Below, piece by piece: positions 17,470 through 25,597 of a stretch of 64,000 nt of DNA. The stretch is taken from contig JAITDU010000023.1 in the NCBI GenBank assembly GCA_031282405.1, forward strand, positions 1 to 64,000, in the 5' to 3' direction. This stretch comes from Coriobacteriales bacterium (GTDB lineage: Bacteria; Actinomycetota; Coriobacteriia; Coriobacteriales; UBA8131). Below the pieces are notes generated by a model. The model saw only the letters and a program-made list of their open reading frames with translations, was not told the DNA's origin and searched no databases. The position numbers and the translations under genes were made by a program. Within the stretch, counting starts at the first letter, position 1. Every line of letters begins with the position of its first letter.

Positions 17470-17805
17470 GTGGATGACAAAGGACTTCTAAAAGAATTCT
17501 CTGATTGTCGCAAGTTATTGGTAGCTATTGGCGATGAAACCAGGCAGACTATCATTGCCGCGCTTGCCTGTGCTCATTGCACAGTTGGTATGCGCGTGGG
17601 TGAGGTCACTCAAAAAACACATCTGTCGCGTCCTGCCGTATCGCACCACATCAAGATTTTGCTTGATGCGGGAGTAATCGGTTTGCGCCCACAGGGAACG
17701 ATGAATTTTTACTACCTAAAACTCGGCGGCGCGTGGCAAGAGCTGGTTGCTCTTGTCAACCATATTGAAAAAATTCGCGGTGAATACTGTGGGAAGGATT
17801 GCTAG
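17470..17805 (+). CDS. ArsR/SmtB-family HTH regulator
   Basis: 111 residues with a single winged helix: GDETRQTIIAALA, then the recognition region HLSRPAVSHHIKILLDAGVI, then a wing ending NFYYLKL. No CxC-type metal site is visible in the DNA-recognition helix; cysteines occur at CAHC and near the C-terminus (YCGKDC), so the ligand may be metal, thiol or redox. The GTG start has AAGGAG upstream. The stop overlaps the start of the aldo/keto reductase, and the palindrome at 17434-17451 is the likely operator, so the gene probably represses its own operon. Confidence 0.88.
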   Translation: MDDKGLLKEFSDCRKLLVAIGDETRQTIIAALACAHCTVGMRVGEVTQKTHLSRPAVSHHIKILLDAGVIGLRPQGTMNFYYLKLGGAWQELVALVNHIEKIRGEYCGKDC

Positions 17806-18983
17806 TGCAGTATCGGCTTGATCAAAAATCGGGAAACAGACTGTCTGCATTGGGATTTGGCTGTATGCGATTTCCGCGCAGCATTACCATCGACGTGGCC
17901 AAAAGCGAAAGGTTGGTGCTCGAAGCAATCGAAAAAGGTGTTAATTACTTTGATACCGCCTACGTTTACGGCGGCAGCGAAGATGTGCTCGGAGAGATTC
18001 TGCGCAAAAACAATCTGCGCGACAAAATATATCTTGCCACAAAACTACCTCACGAAAAATGCAAAAGCTATGAAGATTTTGACCGTTATTTTAACGAACA
18101 GCTACGGCGTTTGCATACCGATTATATCGACTACTATTTGATTCATAATGTGGCTGATATAAACGCGTGGAAGGCGGTCGTTGCCACTGGTCTTGAAAAA
18201 TGGCTTGCCCAAAAGAAAACGAGTGGACAGATCCATCGTGTCGGCTTTTCGTTTCATGGCGTACAAGCAGAATTTTTGCGGCTTTTAGACGCTTACCCGT
18301 GGGATCTTTGCCAAATTCAGTATAACTATATGAATGAAAATTATCAGGCGGGGCAAGGCGGACTACACCGGGCGTATGAAAAAGGCTTGCCCGTCATCAT
18401 TATGGAACCTTTGCTGGGAGGAAAGCTGGCAGGCGGTGTGCCAAAAAAAGCTCTGCGCCTATTCAACGAGGCAAATCCTGACACTACACCGGCCTCTTGG
18501 GGGCTAAAATGGCTTTGGAATCAACCGGGAGTTACCGTTGTCTTGTCGGGAATGAACGCACCAGAACAGCTTGCCGACAACCTCAAAACTGCCGAAATCG
18601 CAACGGTCGGAACGCTCACAGACAGCGAACTCGCGGTCATAGAAAAAGTCAGAGCCGTGTTTGAAGAAAGCTACAGGACACCTTGTACAGGGTGTAATTA
18701 CTGCATGCCGTGTCCCCACAAGGTAAATATCCCCGACTGTTTTGCCGCATACAACGCCTCTTACGCTAACGGTTTTGTCACAGGCATGACCCAATACCTG
18801 ACCAGCACAAACGTACTTCATTCCTCAAGCGGACTCAGGGCGTCAAACTGCGTGAAGTGTGGCTTATGCGAGAAAAAATGTCCGCAACACATAAAGATTC
18901 CCACAGAACTTGCAAAAGTGCAAAAAAGGCTTGAGCCATTTTGGTTCAGTGCGCTACTCAAAATAACGCAGAAGGTGATGTGA
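17805..18983 (+). CDS. Aldo/keto reductase with C-terminal 2x[4Fe-4S] ferredoxin domain
   Basis: 392 residues. Residues 1 to about 280 are an AKR TIM barrel: LSALGFGCMRFP, the catalytic YFDTAYVYGGSE (Asp, Tyr), and the Lys strand ATKLPHEK. The C-terminal part has CTGCNYCMPCPHKVNIPDC and CVKCGLCEKKCPQHI, two ferredoxin-type clusters. The family is common in anaerobes, and its substrates are mostly unknown. GTG 17805 overlaps the arsR stop codon by one base (TAGTG) and has GGAAGGA upstream, so translation is coupled to the regulator. Confidence 0.9.
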   Translation: MQYRLDQKSGNRLSALGFGCMRFPRSITIDVAKSERLVLEAIEKGVNYFDTAYVYGGSEDVLGEILRKNNLRDKIYLATKLPHEKCKSYEDFDRYFNEQLRRLHTDYIDYYLIHNVADINAWKAVVATGLEKWLAQKKTSGQIHRVGFSFHGVQAEFLRLLDAYPWDLCQIQYNYMNENYQAGQGGLHRAYEKGLPVIIMEPLLGGKLAGGVPKKALRLFNEANPDTTPASWGLKWLWNQPGVTVVLSGMNAPEQLADNLKTAEIATVGTLTDSELAVIEKVRAVFEESYRTPCTGCNYCMPCPHKVNIPDCFAAYNASYANGFVTGMTQYLTSTNVLHSSSGLRASNCVKCGLCEKKCPQHIKIPTELAKVQKRLEPFWFSALLKITQKVM

Positions 18984-19037
18984 GGAAGATAGACAGGTCA
19001 GAGTGAGACAATAAGATAACCAACGGCAAAAAATTAT

Positions 19038-19064
19038 AGACACGGATCTGTCGCGGATCTGTCT
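19038..19064. repeat. REP-like imperfect palindrome
   Basis: AGACA and TGTCT arms enclose two copies of GGATCTGTC. It lies in the otherwise empty 280-bp gap 18984-19260 and resembles a small extragenic palindrome. Confidence 0.3.
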
Positions 19065-19260
19065 CTTGTCTACATGTTGTGAAGAACCCGCGACGATAAG
19101 GCGCTACGCTATGTTCGGCCCAGAGCAAGGGATCTGTTCAAACTCTGACTTTGTTGTTGCCTCCGTCCTCTCTTTGTGTGCCTCTCGTGTCTCTACACAC
19201 ATTCGGCTGTATCTCTTGCCGGTTTTGACATCAAGGGCAATGCTTCTGCCTCTCCTGTTG

Positions 19261-20160
19261 TCACGTCTGTCCAAAATAAGTATTGAGAGCTACGAGCATA
19301 TCGCCTACGCAGATCCCGGCATTGAAGGCCACCGTATAATTTTGCGTATCGGTAACATCTTCTTGGAAACACTCGTAGCGGTCAGTGATTGGCGAGACAA
19401 ACAAGATTGGCTTATCAGACGAAAGGCGCACGACACCATGGGTAGTTTCGATGGATACCGCCGTAGTTTTGTCGGCCGGCCCGTAGTGATCGAACGCCTC
19501 TCGTGCTTCCTTGTCAGCTTTTTCGTACATCGAATAATCTGTTATGTTGATGACGCCGACTGCCGCATAGTCGGGAGAGGCCAAGCAGGTCATTTTTGCG
19601 GCCGGATGTCGCACGGCAGGAATGAAACGTGCGGTTGCGCCGTCTGCAAAGGTCCCGCCAAAAAGGGCGAACACCGCTTCGTTCATATTGTTGGGAATAA
19701 ATACCTTGTCAGGGGGGATAATCAGGTGGCTACAAGGATTATCAGGGTCAGCGTCGTGCAGGAAAAAGCTGCCGCCTATATACACAGAACCATTCTCGGA
19801 TGATTCAGTAGAGGTATAAGCAGCGGATTCTGCCGTGCTGACGCTGATAATATAATCTGGATTGTCCGCATGTATATACGAAGGAAGTACCTTGTATTTG
19901 GCCTCAGAACTTGAAGTATTGTCATTCGGCAGCATCAAATCTTCGATACAACGGACAATGACATCACTGTTACTCAGGCGATACCGCGCGCGAGGATCCG
20001 ACATCCGGTTATCGCCGTCTTTCGGAGTGTTAATGACAGAGGGAAAGGGGAGCTCGGGTGATCGTAGTTTAGGGTTTGTCATTGCAGCAAGAAACGGCTC
20101 CGTCTCCCAATTCTTGTTTACGATAACCTCAACTAACGGTCTTTGAACCAATGATTCCAT
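19261..20160 (-). CDS. Hypothetical 299-residue cytoplasmic protein
   Basis: I do not recognise this protein with certainty. No signal peptide or membrane segment is seen. The C-terminal third (SIETTHGVVRLSSDKPILFV, then SPITDRY and a final FNAGICVGDML) has the look of a nucleoside-phosphorylase-type core, but this is only a resemblance. AAAGGAACACGGAG lies before ATG 20160. It is downstream of, and on the same strand as, a broken phospholipase-B-like gene. The opposite frame 19066-19803 is taken to be a shadow. Confidence 0.6.
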   Translation of the reverse strand: MESLVQRPLVEVIVNKNWETEPFLAAMTNPKLRSPELPFPSVINTPKDGDNRMSDPRARYRLSNSDVIVRCIEDLMLPNDNTSSSEAKYKVLPSYIHADNPDYIISVSTAESAAYTSTESSENGSVYIGGSFFLHDADPDNPCSHLIIPPDKVFIPNNMNEAVFALFGGTFADGATARFIPAVRHPAAKMTCLASPDYAAVGVINITDYSMYEKADKEAREAFDHYGPADKTTAVSIETTHGVVRLSSDKPILFVSPITDRYECFQEDVTDTQNYTVAFNAGICVGDMLVALNTYFGQT

Positions 20161-20223
20161 CTCCGTGTTCCTTTCGTCTGGGGAAGAGCCGGCTGTATCC
20201 GCGGCTCACAAACGTCGCATTGC

Positions 20224-21186
20224 TCACGAATCAACGGTAATTTCCGGCAGTATCGTCCACGGTTGAGAAGGGCGGTCATGCAAAAATGGTGCCAGGTGGT
20301 CAAACTGGGGGTGCGCTTCCAAAAACTCCTGAGCATACCACGCTGTGCCACAACTGCTGCCCCAGCGTGCATTAAGTTGCAATCTCTCAGCGAGTATGGC
20401 ATCTATCCCCATCCCATCGATAGCGCCGCGCGGCTGATAGGGCTTTGCGCGTGACGTTGTAAAACTCCAACCCTTCCTCAAGTTCCCAGATCGAGTCGTC
20501 GCGATAATCTGCTAAAAGCCACGTGTTGGCATAGTCACCGGATTCCCCCTTGCGCATGATGCTGACAAAAGAGGTCGCATCGCCCTCGTCATTGATTGAG
20601 GTGAAGTGTTGGACAGCCCGACGTATGCGGTCAAACTCCGGTATGCTATCAGGATTGTAGCGGTTAAAGCCTCCGATTGTTGTTTCAGTGATGGCAACAC
20701 GGGCGTTCGTCTTTTCGCCAACTTCAACCACATAAAAATCCGCCATGGAATGGACATAGCCGATCTGTGTCTGCATGGTAAACCTGTGCCCCTCTTTGGG
20801 TGTGATTTGCGCAATTACATTGGAGTAACCGCTGGTTTCAAAAACGTGACTCCTGCGGCAATCGCTTTTAACTCCTCGGCTATCTCTGGGGAAAGTTTGC
20901 CGTCTGCAAGGCGCTGTACGTCGGCACGAGCATAGTCATAGTCGACACCCATACACACCCACACATGCGTGCGGGTCTCCTCGATATAGGCACGAATCTC
21001 TTCTGCGAGCATGACTCCGTGGTCGTAGCTGATCTGATAGTTTGTGCCTTTCAGATCCAAAACATACCACCCGTCTTTATATCCGCAACTGCCACCGTAT
21101 TTGGTGCGTACTTTGCGTTGTCCAGGTTTGAATTCTGGCGCGGATTCTCGTGAGGCTTCTAGCTTGGATTCCGGTTTAGATTTCAT
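20224..21186 (-). pseudogene. Degraded phospholipase B-like / C45-type amidohydrolase gene
   Basis: Three consecutive minus-strand segments read like one family. Segment 21186-20815 contains KYGGSCGYKDGWYVLDLKG. The next, in another frame (about 20850-20390), contains ITETTIGGFNRYNPDSIPEF and GDYANTWLL. The third, back in the first frame (about 20440-20224), contains ARWGSSCGTAW and DRPSQPWT. At least two frame changes are needed. The middle of the usual protein, including the expected nucleophile-Cys region (CSxF), is absent near 20850, so a deletion probably accompanied the first frameshift. In the intact family these are secreted or periplasmic N-terminal-nucleophile hydrolases. Confidence 0.72.
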
Positions 21187-21288
21187 GATCCCACTCCCTC
21201 TCAGTTCCGCTTAAAAAGCACCAAAGACAGGGTTGTCCTCAACTTATTTATGATACCATATCACGCGTCTTATTGAGGGCGATAATGT

Positions 21289-21545
21289 AACACAAAGGGG
21301 ACGGTGGTTTTTGTGTTAGACTATGCATAAGCTTTGCAGCAGATAGAAGGGCTTCTCCATGTCCAGGCAGTCCCGACACCCAAGCGCTACTAGATGTTCA
21401 ACAGCTTGCCTTGGCCGATCGGAATCAGCTGCTGCGGCAGCTGAAAAACAACGGCGCATCGCTTAGGAGAATTTCTCGTTTGACAGGGGTACCTATCGGA
21501 GTGATTTGAGGCGTTTAACACAAAAACCACCGTCCCCTTTGTGTT
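21289..21545. mobile_element. RAYT-derived mini-element with 29-bp perfect inverted REP ends
   Basis: The left end 21289-21317 and right end 21517-21545 are perfect reverse complements, 29 of 29. The left end starts AACACAAAGGGGACGGTGG and ends TTTTTGTGTT. Each end is itself palindromic at its tips (AACACAAA / TTTGTGTT). The interior carries the end of a REP-associated tyrosine transposase. The element is 257 bp and non-autonomous. Confidence 0.8.
21345..21509 (+). pseudogene. C-terminal fragment of a REP-associated tyrosine transposase (TnpA_REP)
   Basis: About 54 codons end in TGA 21507-21509. The end reads LLRQLKNNGASLRRISRLTG then VPIGVI, the typical helix-turn-helix tail of Y1 transposases linked to REP sequences. 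The HUH catalytic domain is missing. Confidence 0.72.
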
Positions 21546-21632
21546 CTTTAGTGGAGAGTTGCCGTGCGTAAGCATGGCTATTTGGGTTTATACGATAAAA
21601 GACTGACAAACCAGGAGGAAACGAGGCAAACA

Positions 21633-23021
21633 ATGAGGCAGTTGTGCAATACATCCATCCTACCCTCTCATTCAAGTGAGCATCGCATGCACAAGTCACG
21701 GCTTGAACAATCTCGGGGGGCTTTTCGTCTCCTGTTGCCTTCTGACACTTTTCGCGCCTCTGATCAAAGGCGTAGCGGCAACAACGGCTTTACTCTCGTC
21801 GAGGTCGTTGTTGCGATAGCCATACTTGCCATAGTCATGACGGTCGTCGTCGGCAGCTTTGTGACCGCAGCAAACATCAGCGCCCGAACAAAAATCTCCT
21901 CCACCGACGCCGAGTCGGTGGAAGACAAAATCACAAAAGGTGAGGGAGGAGAGGCTACTCCCCTCGACGACTTCGAACTCAACGGCTTTAAGCTGCCAAG
22001 CGAGTCGGTAACCTACACCGAGGGCGGTCGCAGCTACACGGTGCTCGTAGGTACAGACCCAGTGTCGGTGAATGTGCCCACGCTGTACATGGGCGACTTT
22101 ACCGCGTTTAGTACTCTCATCCTCAAGCTCGACCCTACCGATGAGTACATAACGGAGGGGCTATACGACTCGGCGAGTAAAAACGTTACTGACGACGCTA
22201 CGAAGATTACGATGGGCACAGCTATGCCCCCTGACCTTTCTTCAGTGACGACCTCCTTCGTGGGGGTTAAAACATCAGGCAGCGACACAGGTTTCGAGTA
22301 CAAAGCGCCCGCGAGTGGCTACTACAGACTCGAGGTGTGGGGGGCGGGAGCCAACGGCCCCAATTACGGCGGCTACTCCTATGGCGTCATCCAGCTGGCA
22401 CAGGACGACAAACTGTATCTGTATGTCGGCGGCGCCTCCCCCGGCACCAGCGGCGGCGCCAACGGCGGCGGCACCGCCTCCAGCTCCGGCGGCAAGGGAG
22501 GCGGCGGGGCGACCGATATACGCATGAAGGCGAAAACGGTTTCCCTCAGCGCACCTATAAGCGAGAAATCTGGAGACCCCTCCCTCTATACCCGCGTGAT
22601 AGTGGCCGGCGGCGCTGGCGCCGGCAGCGCCAGCTCCGAGTACGGCCCCGGCGGAGGTACTAGTGGTGGTACTAATGGTGGTACTCAAACAAGTGGTGCG
22701 AACTTTGGTTTTGGCGGCGCCGGCAGTAGTGCCGGAGGAGGAGGCTGGTACGGCGGCAAGGCCGGCATCTACGGTAGTGGCGGCTCGGGCTGGGTGTTCA
22801 CCGTAGGTACTTACAATGTGTGGAAGGCGTCTGCAGGAGGCAGCAAAGAGACAGAGCTCACGGAGACGAACTATACGTTTGCTGACATGGCTGCGGATGG
22901 ATATTATCTGCAGCCGGATCCGGAGAAAGAGAACCGGAACCCGACGACCGTGAAAGGTTCCTCCAAGACAAGCAAGGGCGGCGGCTTCATCCGCATCACC
23001 TACCTCGGCACGACATTTTGA
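21633..23021 (+). CDS. Type IV prepilin-like protein fused to a glycine-rich domain
   Basis: 462 residues from ATG 21633 (GAGG 7 nt upstream); an alternative GTG at 21564 would add 23. A class III signal, G52 then FTLVEVVVAIAILAIVMTVV, predicts cleavage by a prepilin peptidase after an unusually long 52-residue basic leader. About 160 residues of pseudopilin-like sequence follow. Then comes a Gly-rich domain resembling the ALK/GRP type: GYYRLEVWGAGANG, LYLYVGGASPG, VIVAGGAGAGS, GGGGWYGGKAG, and a final GGGFIRITYLG. No assembly ATPase, platform protein or peptidase is in the window. The GC-rich 3' half (22420-22790) contrasts with the 5' half. The stop codon abuts a REP cluster, so the 3' end may have been shaped by REP insertion. 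Surface location is inferred. Confidence 0.75.
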   Translation: MRQLCNTSILPSHSSEHRMHKSRLEQSRGAFRLLLPSDTFRASDQRRSGNNGFTLVEVVVAIAILAIVMTVVVGSFVTAANISARTKISSTDAESVEDKITKGEGGEATPLDDFELNGFKLPSESVTYTEGGRSYTVLVGTDPVSVNVPTLYMGDFTAFSTLILKLDPTDEYITEGLYDSASKNVTDDATKITMGTAMPPDLSSVTTSFVGVKTSGSDTGFEYKAPASGYYRLEVWGAGANGPNYGGYSYGVIQLAQDDKLYLYVGGASPGTSGGANGGGTASSSGGKGGGGATDIRMKAKTVSLSAPISEKSGDPSLYTRVIVAGGAGAGSASSEYGPGGGTSGGTNGGTQTSGANFGFGGAGSSAGGGGWYGGKAGIYGSGGSGWVFTVGTYNVWKASAGGSKETELTETNYTFADMAADGYYLQPDPEKENRNPTTVKGSSKTSKGGGFIRITYLGTTF

Positions 23022-23109
23022 CACAATGACACAAGGGGACGGTTCCTTTGAAATGACACAAGGGGACGGTTCCTTTGTGTCAGACACAAGGGGACGGTTC
23101 CTTTGTGTT
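23019..23109 (+). repeat. Three tandem REP copies after the prepilin stop
   Basis: Copies lie at 23027-23050, 23054-23082 and 23083-23109, each built on GACACAAGGGGACGGTTCCT then TTG(TGTC). The second is a full palindromic unit with TGACACAA and TTGTGTCA tips. A truncated fourth tip, TGACACAA, begins at the stop codon itself (23019). The core GGGGACGG is shared with the RAYT element ends at 21289 and 21517. Confidence 0.85.
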
Positions 23110-23155
23110 ATCGGCAACCCCCGCCATCCCGCAAACCCGCCCAGCGCCATTCAAC

Positions 23156-23212
23156 ACAGACAATATGACCCGAACCCAGCCCCTCCAGGGCAGCTCGGGT
23201 CATATTGTCTGT
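23156..23212. repeat. Large hairpin with perfect 18-bp stem
   Basis: ACAGACAATATGACCCGA (23156-23173) and its exact reverse complement (23195-23212) are separated by a 21-nt loop. No T-run follows. It may be a terminator core without tract, a recombination site, or a REP-like unit. Confidence 0.7.
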
Positions 23213-23480
23213 AAGATACATGGACGAGGCCATGCAGCCAATCGACACGCGAGCGACAACCAGGCTCACCGTCATGAGCGACAGCGAGTTTGGCGGTACG
23301 GCGTTTGCACCTGACGACAAATCGCCTGTGAGCGACGTTTGGGGGCGGGGCGGTTCTTTGTAGGCTCTGGCCTGCAAAGGCCGTCTATATGCTGGATATG
23401 ATACCTGAGGCCGTCCTACAACAAGAGGCGCGGCTGTCAGCTCGAAAGGGCTGGCAGCCGCGCCTTGTTTTTTTGTGCCG

Positions 23481-24362
23481 TTATTCCTTGTTAGTGCGCT
23501 TCGCGTTATCCGCGTCGTCGGTTATACCCTCGATCATGTCTGTCACAAGCGTGTTGAGCTGCGTGGCGTTCTTTGAGGTGATAACGGGTCTGCCCGTGTC
23601 GGCCTCGATCTCGTGGCGGGTGTTTCCCGCGATTCGACCGCCACGACGCGCTACCTGTCTGTTTTCCTCGAATGTCTCAGGTTCTGCAGTCTTTGAAATC
23701 TCTGTCGTTGTGGCCTCGGCAAGCATATTTAACACCAGTTCGAGCGTGGTCATGTTGTCGCGCAGGTTTTCCCTCTTCAAGCCTTTGAGGTCTTTGTACT
23801 GGCGCGTGTTCATGCCCGACCATGCTTTGGAAATCTCATCGGTGAGTATGGCGTATTCCATTCCCTGCTTCACGCCGCGAACATCCCATTCATCCGTTAA
23901 CTCCTTGCGAACCTGAATCGCCTGTAGGCGCTGATTTATCCACTCACGGGGGTAACCCTTTTTCAGATAGGTTTCAAGCGCGCGCTCTATCGTAAGCTCC
24001 GGGTCGATCACCTCGTCAATGCGCTCGCTTCCCACACGGGCAAGCCACATCTTGAACGGCTCGGCCTTCTTGCTGGGAATGGACTGGACAAGGCGCAGGA
24101 TGCCCTCAGCGTTTGCGGCAGTGATATGACGCATCTTCCCATCTACCGCCACCATCTCAACAGGGGTACAGATTGTACCCCACTTCGAGTTAAGCTCTAC
24201 ATCACGGCTGCGCATCTTCTTGATGTATTGCTTCACGTCTGCGCTGTCGGTCAAGACGGCCACGACATCGGAAACAGAAAAGAACCATTCCTCTTTCTCT
24301 CCATCCCACGCCGTGCGGATACGCCTGTTCTCAAACAGTTCAATCTTGTTGCCTTCATCCAT
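23481..24362 (-). CDS. BRO-N domain protein (phage antirepressor-like)
   Basis: 293 residues. The N-terminal 110 residues form a BRO-N domain: IRTAWDGEKEEWFFSVSDVV, then a region ending LRLVQSIPSKKAEPFKMWLA. This domain binds DNA and is frequent in prophages and integrative elements. The C-terminal part is the kind often called a BRO C-terminal region, with helical segments such as RQYKDLKGLKRENLRDNMTT. ATG 24362 has AGGAG 7 nt upstream. It shares the BRO-N architecture with the Fic fusion at 47476-48366 but has a different C-terminus. The neighbouring relaxase and recombinase relics point to a degraded mobile element. Confidence 0.82.
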   Translation of the reverse strand: MDEGNKIELFENRRIRTAWDGEKEEWFFSVSDVVAVLTDSADVKQYIKKMRSRDVELNSKWGTICTPVEMVAVDGKMRHITAANAEGILRLVQSIPSKKAEPFKMWLARVGSERIDEVIDPELTIERALETYLKKGYPREWINQRLQAIQVRKELTDEWDVRGVKQGMEYAILTDEISKAWSGMNTRQYKDLKGLKRENLRDNMTTLELVLNMLAEATTTEISKTAEPETFEENRQVARRGGRIAGNTRHEIEADTGRPVITSKNATQLNTLVTDMIEGITDDADNAKRTNKE

Positions 24363-24422
24363 TTGGAACTCCTTTCTGTCAAAGACGTTATATCGCAAAC
24401 CTGCGTTTGCGGCAATCAGGGC

Positions 24423-24965
24423 CTACAGCTCCGTACTGCGTTCTTTACCCTTTTCTTTCTTGTCTGCTGGATTCAGTATGCTGTCCACGTTACGCTTGAT
24501 TACCCCGTACTCATGAGCCTGCTTCCTCAGCGTGGCGTACTTCGCTTTGAGGGTGTCCCTGCACTCAGTGAGCTTGGCGTGTTCGGTTCGCAGAGCGGCG
24601 AGGCTTGGCAGCCTGCCGCCGTCTGGCCGCAGCTTCTTCAATGCCCGCACAGCAGCCTCGTGCAGTATCAAAGCACTTTCGTGTTCGCGACGGTAAGCGT
24701 CCCTGTCCTTTGCCGCCCGCAATCCTTCGGCGGCGGGCTTGGTGGCGCGGTAGGTCTCGATGTGTTTTATCAGCACGGCCATGTCGGTGAGGCGCTTGTC
24801 TGCGGACTTGAGCGTTGCTGCGGCCCCATCGAAAGTGGCAGCGACCTCTGCGGACTTGGCTTCCAAGTCGGCGAAGTGCAAAAGGCTGTTCTCCGTGAGG
24901 AAGTTCAGCGTCTTGGCGGCTTCTTTGAGGTTGGCTATCTTTGCCCAAAGACCCCGCCGACCCCA
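24423..24965 (-). pseudogene. C-terminal relic of a mobilization relaxase
   Basis: From WAKIANLKEAAKTLNFLTEN onward, the frame reads as the coiled-coil tail of relaxases from Gram-positive integrative elements. It includes LIKHIETYRATKP, REHESALILHEAAVRALKKL and a KxNVDxIL end (VIKRNVDSIL). The frame continues upstream to 25046, but that part has no relaxase similarity and overlaps the recombinase relic on the other strand. The catalytic N-terminal nuclease domain is missing. Confidence 0.7.
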
Positions 24966-25083
24966 AGAGGTGGATAGTCGATGAGGTTGCCGCTGCCATC
25001 GTTCAAAAGATTTATGCCCTTTGCATCGACGGACTGGCGGCATCAAGGATAGCCAGTTGGCTTTTTGCGCACAACATCCCTCA
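24938..25083 (+). pseudogene. Fragment of a large serine recombinase
   Basis: About 45 codons read PADPKRWIVDEVAAAIVQKI, then YALCIDGLAASRIASWLF. This matches the start of the recombinase domain of large serine integrases or resolvases. No catalytic resolvase domain or zinc ribbon is present. It abuts the relaxase relic in opposite orientation. Confidence 0.68.
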
Positions 25084-25121
25084 TTCTACATTTGTTGAAC
25101 ATTCTTGCATACAGCAAAAAA

Positions 25122-25508
25122 TCACTTTGCTGACTCAGGCGGCTTTTCAGGTAAAATCTCAAGCCAGCAACCGTCAGGATCCGTAATAAAATAGATGCCC
25201 ATATCGTAATTTTCATAGACGATGCAACCCATATCCTCATGCAGCGCATGGGCCTCGTCAAAGTCAGAAACAGCAAAGGCAAGATGGGTGTCTTCGCTGC
25301 CGTTGTCATAGGGTTTGTTGCGCCCTTTATTCCATGTAAGCTCAAGCTCAAAGTCCGTGGTGTCGTTAGCAAGAAAAGCGATCTTCCAGCTGCTGTCTGC
25401 GGGGCCTACCTCGCGCACCGGCTCAAGCCCAAGGGCCTTTTTGTAAAACGCCAGCGAGGCGTCCATGTCGAGAACGTGCAGATTCTCATGTATCATTCGT
25501 GCTTTCAT
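25122..25508 (-). CDS. VOC-family (glyoxalase I-like) protein
   Basis: 128 residues, two beta-alpha-beta-beta-beta modules of the vicinal-oxygen-chelate fold. Visible: MIHENLHVLDMDASLAFYKK at the N-terminus, FELELTWN in the middle and YFITDPDGCWLEILP at the end. Metal ligands would be His in ENLHV, Glu in FELEL, His in THLAF and Glu in LEILP, so the glyoxalase I ligand set (His/Glu/His/Glu) is present. A lactoylglutathione-lyase role is possible but substrate is not provable, since many VOC proteins act otherwise. Confidence 0.82.
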   Translation of the reverse strand: MKARMIHENLHVLDMDASLAFYKKALGLEPVREVGPADSSWKIAFLANDTTDFELELTWNKGRNKPYDNGSEDTHLAFAVSDFDEAHALHEDMGCIVYENYDMGIYFITDPDGCWLEILPEKPPESAK

Positions 25509-25597
25509 TCAAGCCTCTTTCACCTTTTGCTCCTACAGATTTGTGTTATCTGGCCTGCAAAATTTGTGTTCAGACTAATGCTACCGCATTTTATCCG

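Noticed and set aside
19066-19803. 245-codon plus-strand ORF
   Set aside because: No ribosome site or recognisable pattern; overlaps the minus-strand gene 19261-20160, which has both a good start signal and protein-like sequence.
22275-23150. 291-codon minus-strand ORF opposite the glycine-rich domain
   Set aside because: Open only because of GC-rich Gly codons on the other strand; it is Ala-rich and starts in the REP array.
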